DNA of 64,000 nucleotides from Pseudomonas gingeri (GTDB taxonomy: Bacteria; Pseudomonadota; Gammaproteobacteria; Pseudomonadales; Pseudomonadaceae). The notes beneath the pieces were generated by a model, which saw only the letters and a program-made list of their open reading frames with translations, searched no databases and was not told where the DNA came from. Position numbers and translations under genes: made by a program. The stretch covers positions 310,001 to 374,000 of the forward strand of contig NZ_JACAQA010000003.1 in NCBI RefSeq assembly GCF_013385425.1, written 5' to 3'. Positions 44,781 through 53,864 of this stretch are shown piece after piece (positions within the stretch are counted from its first letter, which is position 1; each line of letters opens with the position of its first letter).

Positions 44781-44986
44781 GACGACCTCACAAAGAAGAC
44801 CTCAAGCCGAGCCCGCTCGCCACATTGTTGGCCATGCGGCACATGGAAACATCCAGTATTAATTCGCTGGACGCATCAATCCATTCTAAAAATGCACTTA
44901 TCAAATCTATAGCGCTGCTCCAGTATCCCGGCCAATAAAAATCTGCACTGCGATGCAGGCCATAAAAATGCTGGAGACCTTTCACG

Positions 44987-46285
44987 ATGCACGCCACAAC
45001 ACCGACCGCCAGTTCCGCCCGTGCCAAGGCGGGCGCGGTATTTCGCGTTACCTCGGGCAACTTCCTCGAACAGTTCGACTTCTTCCTGTTCGGCTTCTAC
45101 GCCACCTATATCGCCGCCGCCTTCTTCCCCGCCAGCAGTGAGTTCGCCTCGCTGATGATGACCTTCGCCGTGTTCGGCGCCGGCTTCCTGATGCGCCCGC
45201 TCGGCGCGGTGATCCTCGGCGCCTATATCGATGACGTCGGTCGGCGCAAAGGCCTGATCGTCACCCTGTCGATCATGGCCAGCGGCACCATCCTGATCGT
45301 GCTGGTGCCCGGCTACGAAAGCATCGGCCTGCTGGCCCCGGCCCTGGTCCTGATCGGTCGCCTGCTCCAGGGCTTCTCCGCCGGTGCCGAACTGGGCGGT
45401 GTCTCGGTCTATCTGTCGGAAATCGCCACACCGGGGCGCAAGGGTTTCTTCACCGCCTGGCAGTCCTGCAGCCAGCAGGTCGCCGTGGTGATCGCCGCTG
45501 CCCTGGGCTACGGGCTGAACCAGTGGATGTCGGCCAGCGTGGTCGCCGATTGGGGCTGGCGCATCCCGTTCCTGGTCGGTTGCATGATCGTGCCGTTTAT
45601 CTTCCTGCTGCGTCGCAACCTGGCGGAAACCGAGGAATTCGCCAAGCGCAAGCACCGTCCGGGCATGCGCGAGGTGTTCAACACCCTGGCGCAGAACTGG
45701 GTCATCGTGGTTGCCGGGATGCTGATGGTCGCGCTGACCACCACCGCCTTCTACCTGATCACCGTGTATGCGCCGACCTTCGGCAAGACCGTGCTGCACC
45801 TGAGCACCGCCGACAGCCTGTTGGTGACCTTGCTGGTGGGTGTTTCAAACTTCTGCTGGCTGCCCCTGGGCGGCGCCCTCTCCGACCGTATCGGCCGTCG
45901 TCCGGTACTGCTGACCATGTCCGGCCTGACCCTGGCCACGGCCTATCCGGCGCTGTCGCTGCTGGTCCAGGCGCCGACGTTCACCAGCATGTTGCTGGTA
46001 CTGCTGTGGTTCTCGTTCCTCTACGGGATGTACAACGGCGCGATGGTTGCGGCCCTGACCGAGATCATGCCGGTGGAAGTCCGGGTGGCCGGTTTCTCCC
46101 TGGCCTACAGCCTGGCAACCGCGGTGTTCGGCGGTTTCACTCCGGCGATCTCCACCGCGCTGATCCAGTACACCGGAGACAAGGCCTCGCCGGGCTACTG
46201 GATGAGCTTTGCCGCACTCTGTGCCCTGTGCGCGACGCTGTTTCTCTATCGCAAGGCCAGGGTGCAGTTCCAGCCGGCGGTGTAA
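44987..46285 (+). CDS. MFS citrate/tricarboxylate:H+ symporter
   Basis: 432 residues, twelve helices of the metabolite:H+ symporter family. The first helix region [27 protein letters not shown] and motif [15 protein letters not shown] closely match CitA/TcuC citrate and tricarballylate carriers. [21 protein letters not shown] is the second family motif. AGAC CTTTCACG precedes the ATG, with only a weak ribosome site. It is followed 35 bp later by a periplasmic ModA-like protein, so the two probably handle one substrate, for instance an aconitate or citrate. Substrate inferred. Confidence 0.85.
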   Translation: MHATTPTASSARAKAGAVFRVTSGNFLEQFDFFLFGFYATYIAAAFFPASSEFASLMMTFAVFGAGFLMRPLGAVILGAYIDDVGRRKGLIVTLSIMASGTILIVLVPGYESIGLLAPALVLIGRLLQGFSAGAELGGVSVYLSEIATPGRKGFFTAWQSCSQQVAVVIAAALGYGLNQWMSASVVADWGWRIPFLVGCMIVPFIFLLRRNLAETEEFAKRKHRPGMREVFNTLAQNWVIVVAGMLMVALTTTAFYLITVYAPTFGKTVLHLSTADSLLVTLLVGVSNFCWLPLGGALSDRIGRRPVLLTMSGLTLATAYPALSLLVQAPTFTSMLLVLLWFSFLYGMYNGAMVAALTEIMPVEVRVAGFSLAYSLATAVFGGFTPAISTALIQYTGDKASPGYWMSFAALCALCATLFLYRKARVQFQPAV

Positions 46286-46320
46286 GCCAGCCCTTTCGAT
46301 ACCAAATAAAGAGAGATCCA

Positions 46321-47094
46321 ATGAAATCAGTGTTTCTCAAACTTGCCCTGCTCGGCAGCCTGAGCCTGGCGAGCATCGCGGCCCAGGCCGAGGAAATCCG
46401 TGTGATGACCTCCGGCGGCTTCACCGCCGCCTACAAGCTCCTCGGCCCGAAATTCGCCGCCGACAGCGGCAACACCCTCGATACCGTTCTCGGCCCGTCC
46501 ATGGGCAAGGCCCCGGAAGCCATTCCCAACCGGCTGGAACGCGGTGAAAAGGCCGATGTAGTGATCATGGTCGGCTACGCCCTCGACGAGTTGATCAAGC
46601 AAGGCAAGGTCCTGCCCGGCTCGCGGGTCGAGCTGGCTGATTCGCGGATCGGCCTGGTGGTACGCGCAGGCAGTGCCAAACCGGCCATCGGCACCGAAGC
46701 CGAACTGAAAGACACGCTGCTCAAGGCCAAGTCCGTGGCCTACTCCGACAGTGCCAGCGGCGTGTATATCCAGGATCAGTTGTTCAAGCGCCTGGGCATC
46801 GAAACGCAGCTCAAGCCCAAGGCAACCATGGTGCCGAAGATCCCGGTGGCCTCGGTGGTGGCAACCGGTGACTTTCAACTGGGCTTCCAGCAGGTCAGCG
46901 AACTGCTGCCGGTGCCAGGGGTGACCTATGTCGGCAAGATCCCGGAATCAGTGCAGTCGGTGACACGTTTTGCCGCCGGGATCCCGGTGGGGGCCGAGCA
47001 TCCGGCACAGGCCAAGGCCCTGCTTGAATACCTCGCCGCTCCGGCCGCCCAAGCCACCGTGAAGGCCACCGGGCTGGATTCCGTTCTTCATTGA
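46321..47094 (+). CDS. Periplasmic ModA-fold protein, candidate aconitate isomerase
   Basis: 257 residues with a clear signal peptide (cleavage after AAQA, ~23 residues). The mature protein starts EEIRVMTSGGFTAAYKLLGPKFA and has the type II periplasmic-binding fold of molybdate receptors. No ABC permease or ATPase adjoins it; instead it is downstream of a tricarboxylate MFS carrier. Aconitate isomerase of Pseudomonas sp. WU-0701 is, from memory, a ~262-residue periplasmic enzyme with a ModA-like fold and a ~22-residue signal, so I propose that this protein interconverts trans- and cis-aconitate before uptake. Otherwise it may be an orphan solute receptor. Confidence 0.6.
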   Translation: MKSVFLKLALLGSLSLASIAAQAEEIRVMTSGGFTAAYKLLGPKFAADSGNTLDTVLGPSMGKAPEAIPNRLERGEKADVVIMVGYALDELIKQGKVLPGSRVELADSRIGLVVRAGSAKPAIGTEAELKDTLLKAKSVAYSDSASGVYIQDQLFKRLGIETQLKPKATMVPKIPVASVVATGDFQLGFQQVSELLPVPGVTYVGKIPESVQSVTRFAAGIPVGAEHPAQAKALLEYLAAPAAQATVKATGLDSVLH

Positions 47095-47110
47095 TCACGA
47101 TCCGGCTTGC

Positions 47111-48025
47111 TCAGGATCCGCTGGTATGCGGCAGTTTCATCTCGACAATCAGCCGCTCCAGCTCCCGCGCCGCCGGGGTCAGCACCCGTCCCCGGCGCTT
47201 GAGCAAGCCGACCTTGCGCATCACCTCCGGCTCGACCAACGGCACACTGGTGAGAATCGGATGCTCGTCGCCCACTGGCATCGCCATGGTCGGCACCGCC
47301 GCGATCCCCAATCCGGCCTCCACCAGACCGATCATGGTGGTGACGTGCCGGGTTTCACAGACCCCTGGTTTCTGCGCCTCGATCCCCACCAGCGCCTGGT
47401 CGAGCAGGAAGCGATTGCCCGAGGTCTTGTCGAGGCTGATGTAGTCCTGCTGGTACAACTCGGTCCAGGTCACGCTGGCCCGCCCGGCCAGCGGATGATC
47501 GCGGCGACAGGCCACGACATAACGCTCCTCGACCAATAACTCGAATTCGATTTCCGCCTGCAGGTTGCCGGTGAAACTCAAGCCGAAATCCGCTTCGCCA
47601 CTGAGTACGGCGGCATGCACGTCATTGGCGCTGGAGTCGAGCACCTTGACCTTGATCTTCGGATATTGCCGGTGATAGTGAGCCACCACCTTGGGCATGA
47701 AGTAATAGGCCGCCGACGGCACACACGCCACCGTGACATGCCCGAGCCGGGTCGAGGCCACGTCGGTGATGCCCAGCAGTGCGAGGTCGAGATCGTCCAG
47801 CAAACGCTCCACGGTCGGCGCGAATGCCCGGCCCACCTGGGTCAGGCTGACCCGCCGGGTGGTGCGTTCGAACAGCCGGACACCGAGAGCTTCCTCAAGT
47901 TTGTCGACACGTCGGCTCAACGCCGGCTGGGAAATATTGATGGCCTGGGCCGCCTTGCGAAAACTGCCCTGCTCGACCACGGCGCGGAAGGCCTGCAAGT
48001 CGTTCAAATCGAAGTTGATGGCCAC
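47111..48025 (-). CDS. LysR-family transcriptional regulator
   Basis: 304 residues. HTH FDLNDLQAFRAVVEQGSFRKAAQAINISQPALSRRVDKLEEALG, effector domain with VEAGLGIAAVPTMAMP. It converges on the ModA-like gene (17-bp gap) and is the probable regulator of the symporter-ModA operon. The promoter side (48026-48124) carries CGCATGAG and TGCGTGAG near-repeats and a REPIN further away. Confidence 0.88.
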   Translation of the reverse strand: MAINFDLNDLQAFRAVVEQGSFRKAAQAINISQPALSRRVDKLEEALGVRLFERTTRRVSLTQVGRAFAPTVERLLDDLDLALLGITDVASTRLGHVTVACVPSAAYYFMPKVVAHYHRQYPKIKVKVLDSSANDVHAAVLSGEADFGLSFTGNLQAEIEFELLVEERYVVACRRDHPLAGRASVTWTELYQQDYISLDKTSGNRFLLDQALVGIEAQKPGVCETRHVTTMIGLVEAGLGIAAVPTMAMPVGDEHPILTSVPLVEPEVMRKVGLLKRRGRVLTPAARELERLIVEMKLPHTSGS

Positions 48026-48124
48026 CGGGCTTACTCGTCGGAAACTGATTGATCAGTTTAACGCATGAGTCTACCGGTTCGATGCGTGAGTTAAGTTTAA
48101 ATGCGCGTTATTCGTCGCAATCGA

Positions 48125-48198
48125 GCAGGAGCCGGCTTGCCGGCGATGGCGTCTTTAAGGACGCCAAAAGCTTCGCGGGCAAGCCTCGCTCCTACAGT
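48125..48198. repeat. REPIN upstream of the LysR gene
   Basis: CAGGAGCCGGCTTGCCGGCG begins at 48125 and GCTTCGCGGGCAAGCCTCGC, then TCCTACAG, ends at ~48197. The two arms belong to different REP types (GCCGGCGAT and GCGGGCAAG), and GGCGTC/GACGCC pair in the middle. It separates the LysR promoter from the fadL-like 3' end. Confidence 0.78.
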
Positions 48199-48249
48199 TA
48201 AGCGGTGTTTTCAAAGCATTTGATCGGTCACAGCCGCCGCAACTTCTTA

Positions 48250-49692
48250 TCAGAACTTATAGGTTGTCGACAGACTGACCACATCGCCGGAAGCTTCCAC
48301 CTTGCCATTCAGGGTCGAGCCACCCAGGCGATCTACGTTCTGGGTATTGATCGGAGCGTCTTTCACAAACTGGTGCGAATAGGCCCCGTCGACGCTCAAC
48401 CCCGGTATTTCCTTGACCTCATAACCAAAGCCCAGGGAAGTGAACCAGCGGTTGTTGTCCGGGATGCGCGGATCGCGGGTCGAATTGCGGGTCGGAGTCT
48501 CGTCGAAAGCCACACCCGCGCGCAGGGTCAGACGATCAGTGAACCGATAGTCACCGCCCACCGAGTACATCATGGTGTCCTTGTAGTTATAAGGAATGGA
48601 GACAATGAGATTTCCATTGGACTTCAGCGTCAGGTCCTGGAAGGACGACCACTGGGTCCAGGTCGCACTGACGCCCAGGGTGAAACGGTCGTTGAAGACG
48701 TGTACCCAGTCCAGGCCGGCCGTGGCGGGGATATCCAGCTGGGTACTGGCGTTGGCACCGTCCGGATTGAGACTGAGCCCGGGATAGGCCAGTCCAACCA
48801 GCGTCTGACCGTTGGGCCCCACCGGTAGGGTGGTGTACTGCCTACCGAGCGCATCGGCGTAGATATTGTATTTACCCTCCAGCTTGTTCTTGATCTTGGC
48901 GTGATAATTCAGTCCCAGAGAGTCACGATCAGTCGGCTTCCACTCGACCCCGGCAAACCAGCCGACCGAAGTGTTATCCACCTTGACACGCATCAGGTTC
49001 GAGCCGACGCCCGATGGGAACGGAATGCCCCCCAGGCCCGGGGACAAGGCCGCCGCGCCAGTCAGGTTGAGGTTCTGGCTGACGAACCCATTGGTGTGTT
49101 GCACGATAGCGCCGGCGCCCACCGAAAAGGCGTCGTTGACCTTGAACGACAACGAGCCGGTGAGCCCCACGGTCTCGATCTTGGTATCCACGGCAAAGTC
49201 ACGACCTTTCCAGTCTTCGTCCCAGGTACTGCGCATCCCCTGGGGAACCACCTGGCTCAGGCCAAAAGCAAAACGATCGTTGATCGGTACGACCAGGAAC
49301 CCGGTTGGAACCCAGGCCGTAAAACCGCCTTGACCACCATCGCCGGTCAGGGGCACAGGGTCGCCGGGAATACCATTGGCATCCACGGGGGTCTGCGAGG
49401 CAGGATTGCCCTGATAGTCGGTGGCGGTCCCCGTATACTTCAGTTTGATACGCGCATAGTCGACCGTGAACTGTCCAACACTCTGATCAATGAACGCCAT
49501 GGCCGCGGGGTTGTTGTAGGCAGCGCTTGGGTCGTTCTTGAACAGCGAGCCACCACCGAAAGCACGCCCCCAGCCCGGTGCACCGTAGGTGGGTGTCGAA
49601 AAACCACCGGCCTGAACAGGCCCTGCCGTCACCAAGCCACCCAAAACAGCCAGTGCGATAGCAACGTGCAATTGTTGTTTCTTGTTATTCAT
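48250..49692 (-). CDS. FadL/OmpP1-family outer membrane channel
   Basis: 480 residues. Signal peptide with cleavage near VQA, then the FadL plug region GGFSTPTYGAPGWGRAFGGGSLFKNDPSAAYNNPAAMAF (the NPA motif is the family mark), and a C-terminal strand ending in YKF for BAM recognition. FadL channels take up long-chain fatty acids, alkanes or aromatic hydrocarbons through a lateral gate. It lies downstream of praB and alkB in the same direction, so alkane uptake is the likely role. A GTTATTC-ATTATT leader precedes the ATG. AlkL is a different family and is absent here. Confidence 0.9.
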   Translation of the reverse strand: MNNKKQQLHVAIALAVLGGLVTAGPVQAGGFSTPTYGAPGWGRAFGGGSLFKNDPSAAYNNPAAMAFIDQSVGQFTVDYARIKLKYTGTATDYQGNPASQTPVDANGIPGDPVPLTGDGGQGGFTAWVPTGFLVVPINDRFAFGLSQVVPQGMRSTWDEDWKGRDFAVDTKIETVGLTGSLSFKVNDAFSVGAGAIVQHTNGFVSQNLNLTGAAALSPGLGGIPFPSGVGSNLMRVKVDNTSVGWFAGVEWKPTDRDSLGLNYHAKIKNKLEGKYNIYADALGRQYTTLPVGPNGQTLVGLAYPGLSLNPDGANASTQLDIPATAGLDWVHVFNDRFTLGVSATWTQWSSFQDLTLKSNGNLIVSIPYNYKDTMMYSVGGDYRFTDRLTLRAGVAFDETPTRNSTRDPRIPDNNRWFTSLGFGYEVKEIPGLSVDGAYSHQFVKDAPINTQNVDRLGGSTLNGKVEASGDVVSLSTTYKF

Positions 49693-49755
49693 GCCCCACT
49701 CCTTATTATTATCAACCGCAACAGGTCACATCCCCGCCCACCAGCACTCAACAGA

Positions 49756-49771
49756 CGCCTCCGAGGAGGCG
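49756..49771 (-). terminator. Short GC stem-loop after praB
   Basis: CGCCTCC and GGAGGCG pair with a 2-base loop between the praB stop and the fadL-like start. It has no T-run, and may only reduce read-through. Low support. Confidence 0.3.
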
Positions 49772-49816
49772 CCGGTCTTATCAACGAGTGATCAGCACGT
49801 TGTTCTCAACCCAACC

Positions 49817-50299
49817 TCAAGGGTTGGTGATAACGAAGGTCGGGCTCGGTGCGACGTTGAGCGCAGTGATGCTGCAACTGCCCACGGCCTGTGCACTTGG
49901 AACGGTCAGCGCGCCGCCACCATAGTTGGTGTTGATCGTCGCGGTGCCGCAGTTCGAAATGACACTGAAGCTGACACCGGCCACCGTTGCGGTGCTGGTG
50001 CTGGTCGGTGTCAGCGTCCAGGGCAGGTTCTGCATCACCGGCACACCGCACAGGGAGTTGGAGCCGCTGACAGTGGCCGCGGTAATCGACGCCGAGGAGC
50101 CGTCAGCGGCGGTTTTGCCGGTGAAGGTGATGTTGCAGGTCACTGGCAGGTTGAACGACGCCGGGGATTTCACCGTAATGGTGCCAGGAGCGCTGAAGGT
50201 GGTATTCACCGGAGTAATGGTTGCCGCGTTGACCATGGATGCCGCGCCTAAGCAGACAGCAATGGCAGTGAACGATACGAGAGTTTTGATGCCTTTCAT
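49817..50299 (-). CDS. praB: PraB-family protein (alkane oxidation activator)
   Basis: 160 residues: signal peptide to VNA, then a secreted beta-rich domain starting ATITPVNTTFSAPGTITVKSPASF with two cysteine pairs. The family is called protein activator of alkane oxidation (PraA/PraB) because it promotes growth of Pseudomonas on alkanes, perhaps by dispersing oil. GAGGA lies 9 bases before the ATG. Located between the fadL-like gene and a second similar gene, within the alkB locus. Codons are unusually rich in Thr/Ser. Mode of action is not known. Confidence 0.82.
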   Translation of the reverse strand: MKGIKTLVSFTAIAVCLGAASMVNAATITPVNTTFSAPGTITVKSPASFNLPVTCNITFTGKTAADGSSASITAATVSGSNSLCGVPVMQNLPWTLTPTSTSTATVAGVSFSVISNCGTATINTNYGGGALTVPSAQAVGSCSITALNVAPSPTFVITNP

Positions 50300-50469
50300 T
50301 GTTGTTATTCCTCACATGTTATGGCGATTCATTTCGCCGGGGATAATGGCCTTTAACGGACAACACGGAGTACCACGACAGCAACAGCGACCGAGCTTCC
50401 TTTTCCAGCCAAACTTTCAAAATCCGCTGTATAACTTTTTAACAGCCGTCCAATAACGGGTTATTCCAT

Positions 50470-50961
50470 TCAGGGCACAACCCGAAAGTTCGGCGGCATC
50501 TGGATCGATACCGTCTTGATGGTGCAGCCGCCGTCCAATGCCACATCCGCCGCCTGGAGTTTTCCGCTGCTGTTGTTCCAGGTGCCGGTTGCCGTGGTCG
50601 GCCCGCAATCACCACCGACAAAGGGGGCGTGCACCGTGACCTGGATACCGGACATCGAGCCGCTGCCCTCGTCCCTGGCCACCAGCTTCCAGGGCAAGTG
50701 CGTGGCCTCGACCTGACCGCACTTCAGGCCACCGTCGAAACCGACCTTCTCGACACTGGCATAACTGCCGTCGGCGCTGATCCGGCCGCTGACTTCAATG
50801 GTGCAGTCGGCATTGATGATGCTCTTGGCAAAACTGATCGGGCCCTTGGCGCTGAACTCGCTATTGGCCGGTTCCATCCGCGCGGCGGCAAACGCCGGGG
50901 CCACGGCCGAAAAACCCAGCAGTACCGCAAGTACCCGAAAAGCTAATAGAATTGAATGCAT
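50470..50961 (-). CDS. PraA/PraB paralogue, secreted
   Basis: 163 residues with a signal peptide (ALLGFSAVAPAFAA). The mature start AARMEPANSEFSAKGPISFAKSIINADC and the disposition of cysteines parallel the praB product next to it, with a GTWNNSSGKLQA middle. It looks like a diverged duplicate. Strong GGAAGGA before the ATG. Probably a second extracellular alkane-growth factor (PraA-like); it lacks the Thr-rich tail of the neighbour. Confidence 0.68.
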   Translation of the reverse strand: MHSILLAFRVLAVLLGFSAVAPAFAAARMEPANSEFSAKGPISFAKSIINADCTIEVSGRISADGSYASVEKVGFDGGLKCGQVEATHLPWKLVARDEGSGSMSGIQVTVHAPFVGGDCGPTTATGTWNNSSGKLQAADVALDGGCTIKTVSIQMPPNFRVVP

Positions 50962-51099
50962 GGCTGACGTCCTTCCTGGTCTTTATTGTTGTTTTATGGA
51001 GCAACTTCATCTTCCATCCGGGCCCCCTTCGCCAATCTTGGCGTGAGTCTTCCCGCCATGCGCACTTTGAAAAATGGGCATGTTATTCAATGGTTCTAT

Positions 51100-52377
51100 T
51101 CAATCAGTGTGACGAGTGCCGTAGCGCCTTAATAATTCCAAGCGTCTGGAAGGTTGCAAGTTGGCCAGCCGCACATTGCCCTCATAGTGCGCCAATACCC
51201 GGTGATCCATCAGCCGCCGCCAGAGAAACGGTACATAGGCCCAGACAATCATACTTGCGTAACCGTATGGCAGTTGCGGCGATTCATCGAAGTGACGCAA
51301 GGCCTGATAACTGCGTGTCGGGTAAGCATGGTGATCGGAATGCCGCTGAAGTTGAAAGAGAAAGATATTGGTGACAATCCGATTACTGTTCCAGGAGTGC
51401 CGTGGCGAACAGCGCTCATAACGGCCATTGGGTAACTGCTGGCGCAACAGGCCGTAGTGTTCGACATAGTTCACCACTTCCAGCAACGAGAACCCGTAGA
51501 TCCCCTGGATCAGCAGGAAGGGAATTACCGCGCTGCCCAGCCAGAGGATCAAGCCGCCCCACATCACCACGCTGAACATCCAGGCGCCGAGCACGGTGTT
51601 TTTCCAGTGCAGGGCCGGCAGCCCGAGCTTGCCCAGCCGATCACGCTCCAGGTGCCAGGCCGAACGCAGGCTGTGGTAGACCGAGCGCGGCAGGAAGCGC
51701 CAGAAACTTTCTCCCAGTCGCGAGCTGGCCGGGTCTTCCGGGGTGGCAACCCGCACGTGATGGCCGCGATTGTGCTCGACGAAGAAGTGGCCATAGAAGG
51801 TCGGCGCCAGGGACAACTTCGCCAGGAACTGCTCCAGTGGCCGGGTCTTGTGTCCCAGCTCATGGGCAATGTTGATGGCGATCCCGGTGGCGGCCCCGGT
51901 GGACATTGCCATGCCCAGGTAGGTGAAGGCACCGACGCTGCCGTGCACCTGGGCGCGCTCGGTGATATAGGCCATCAGGCTCGCCAGCCCACCGTGCAAC
52001 GACCACGCCTCGCCGAGCCGCAGCAGGCCACCGCCGATCAACCAGTCGATGCCGCCCGCCGCCAGCCAGGCGGTGCTGATCATCGACAGGGTGACCAGGG
52101 CCACGCAGGTGTAGATGATCCAACGGTAGTAGGTCTGTTTCTCAAGATCCGGAACCATGGTTTCCGGTGGATTGTTGCGGTCTTCGCCGAACAGGCCGTC
52201 GATCATCGGGATCAACCCGAAGATCACCAGCACCCCGCTCCACCACAAGGACTGGATGCCGGTGGTAAGGGCGAACAGGCCGGACAAGAGTGGCGTGGCC
52301 ATTGGCAAAGCACCAAGCCACCACAGATGCCGCTTGCCGTCGGTCCAGATCCCGGGTGCCGCCAGCGAAGCGCTCAT
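51100..52377 (-). CDS. alkB: Alkane 1-monooxygenase AlkB
   Basis: 425-residue inner-membrane di-iron hydroxylase (not the DNA-repair AlkB). All three iron-binding histidine boxes are intact: HELGHK at 172-177, EHNRGHH at 201-207, and LQRHSDHH later, with NYVEHYGL between. It oxidises the terminal carbon of n-alkanes to alcohols using O2 and electrons from rubredoxin and rubredoxin reductase, which are not in this window. The ATG at 52377 has GGAGG 6 bases upstream and replaces a Cys-rich extension. Same strand and order as praA-like, praB and fadL genes, all probably induced by alkanes. Confidence 0.93.
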   Translation of the reverse strand: MSASLAAPGIWTDGKRHLWWLGALPMATPLLSGLFALTTGIQSLWWSGVLVIFGLIPMIDGLFGEDRNNPPETMVPDLEKQTYYRWIIYTCVALVTLSMISTAWLAAGGIDWLIGGGLLRLGEAWSLHGGLASLMAYITERAQVHGSVGAFTYLGMAMSTGAATGIAINIAHELGHKTRPLEQFLAKLSLAPTFYGHFFVEHNRGHHVRVATPEDPASSRLGESFWRFLPRSVYHSLRSAWHLERDRLGKLGLPALHWKNTVLGAWMFSVVMWGGLILWLGSAVIPFLLIQGIYGFSLLEVVNYVEHYGLLRQQLPNGRYERCSPRHSWNSNRIVTNIFLFQLQRHSDHHAYPTRSYQALRHFDESPQLPYGYASMIVWAYVPFLWRRLMDHRVLAHYEGNVRLANLQPSRRLELLRRYGTRHTD

Positions 52378-52489
52378 GGCAGCCTCCGCAGGATCACAAC
52401 AGCACACGGCCGCGCATCCGACTGATGGGCAGGCAGGGAGAAAGCAAATGCGTCAGAAAGCGTTATTTTCATTATTTTAATCGCTCAAT

Positions 52490-52570
52490 TGCACTTTTAA
52501 AAAAAACATTCAAAACATTTTTTTAAATATTTAGCCCGATTTCGTTAGCTCGTCAACTATTTTTTTATCG
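52490..52570. promoter_or_regulatory. AT-rich tract upstream of alkB
   Basis: A sharp change from GC-rich to AT-rich sequence with A7 and T7 runs, 113-193 bp before the alkB start. It overlaps neither gene and continues to the 3' end of the hydrolase gene. It is a natural site for H-NS/MvaT-type proteins and for the alkB promoter; no activator gene adjoins it. Confidence 0.4.
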
Positions 52571-52619
52571 AATGTTGAATGTCGTCACGTCGCGCTGGAT
52601 CAACCTGCCAGCCGCTCGC

Positions 52620-53612
52620 TCAGGAAGCCCCCAGCACCGGGGTTGCCTGATCCACGGCGAGCCCGGCTTGCGGTTTTGCCCGCAGGGCGATGCTGCGGAC
52701 CAGCTCGACCACCGGCTCCACGGCGGTGACCGGCAACATATGTCCAGCCCCTTCGACAATCTCCAGGGACAGACCTGGCAGCTTGCCGAGCATCGATTCG
52801 CCTTGCTTGCGGTAATTCAGTACGCGGTCCTTGGAGCCATAGATCAGGCCCACCGGCAGCTTGAGGGAGGGATAGCGCCTGACCATATCCGGGAGGTCGT
52901 TGTTCACCGTGGCGATCTCGCTGGAGGCGCAATAGAAGTTATCGCTGCGCATGCCCAGCAATCCGCCGCCGCGCTCGGCAAAATCAGTGGGCGCCGGCTC
53001 GGGAGCGAACACTGCCCTGATCAGGGCCTTGCGCCCGAGCATCCCGATGGGTGTGGCCAGGACCCGCGCAAACCAGCGGCGCAAGAATGCCGGCCTCACC
53101 CCCAATGACAGAAACACCGGAGGCAGGAGGGGTTGGGGATGGGTCAAGGGGGCTACCAGCACCAGGCCGCTAACCGACTGCGGATGATCCAGCGCCAGGG
53201 ACAGCGCCAAGGCGCCACCGAGGGAATGTCCGAGTACCAGCGGGCGATCGAGGTCCAATTTGCCGATGAATTCGGCGATCAGCCTGGCCTGCGCAGGGAT
53301 ATCAACCTCGGCACCCGAGTGACGGGAAGAATAGCCGGAACCGGGACGGTCCAGGGTAATCACGCGGAACTGTTCGCGCAGACGCGGCGACAAGGCATAG
53401 GTGAGGTTGCGTCCACAGCCGGATAGTCCATGGATCATCACCAGGGCCGGGCCGCTGCCCTCATCCACATAATGAATCCATTCGCCGCCCACCTCGATAA
53501 AACGCCCCTCGGCGGGCACTGCGGCTTCGATGCTCCGGTTGATCCGTGAGCTGATGGCCCATAGCGCGGCATTTGCCGCCGCAAAAAGTGCAACCCCAAC
53601 GCCCCATCCCAT
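52620..53612 (-). CDS. Alpha/beta hydrolase
   Basis: 330 residues. N-terminal hydrophobic segment (GWGVGVALFAAANAALWAISS) anchors or exports it. The oxyanion HGLSG, nucleophile GHSLGG, acid YGSKDRVL and His GAGHMLP complete a catalytic triad. Related to esterase/dehalogenase-like hydrolases. Next to the Baeyer-Villiger-type gene it could cleave the ester or lactone product. The ATG at 53612 follows AAGGGG; the longer frame to 53699 overlaps the BVMO promoter. Transcribed away from the BVMO operon. Confidence 0.85.
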   Translation of the reverse strand: MGWGVGVALFAAANAALWAISSRINRSIEAAVPAEGRFIEVGGEWIHYVDEGSGPALVMIHGLSGCGRNLTYALSPRLREQFRVITLDRPGSGYSSRHSGAEVDIPAQARLIAEFIGKLDLDRPLVLGHSLGGALALSLALDHPQSVSGLVLVAPLTHPQPLLPPVFLSLGVRPAFLRRWFARVLATPIGMLGRKALIRAVFAPEPAPTDFAERGGGLLGMRSDNFYCASSEIATVNNDLPDMVRRYPSLKLPVGLIYGSKDRVLNYRKQGESMLGKLPGLSLEIVEGAGHMLPVTAVEPVVELVRSIALRAKPQAGLAVDQATPVLGAS

Positions 53613-53755
53613 TGCTCGCCCCTTGCATCCCTGCCCAAGGCGCGGCGCCGGGATTGGCTGCCACCTCGAGAATCGCCTACACCTGATAAACAGGCCCATC
53701 GGTCGGATGAGTCGCCAGGGTTCGGCAGAACACTAGCGTAGGCGATATTTTCAGG

Positions 53756-53806
53756 TAAGTTATTTAAATTATTTTTTAAAACATTTAATTTAAATATGCA
53801 ATGCTG
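53756..53806. promoter_or_regulatory. AT-rich promoter region of the BVMO operon
   Basis: A second AT-rich stretch (TTATTTAAATTATTTTTT and AATTTAAATAT) between the diverging hydrolase and BVMO genes, of the same nature as that in front of alkB. Probably holds both promoters; no -10/-35 pair was firm. Confidence 0.4.
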
Positions 53807-53864
53807 AGGACTCATCCAGCGCCGCCAATCATCGGCAGGCGTTGCCACAATCGAGGTACACACC

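Noticed and set aside
44788..45060. 90-codon minus-strand frame in front of the citrate-type symporter
   Set aside because: It overlaps the symporter start and promoter and lacks a ribosome site.
51100..52377. Reading alkB as the DNA dealkylase AlkB
   Set aside because: Length, helices and the three His boxes are those of the membrane alkane hydroxylase.
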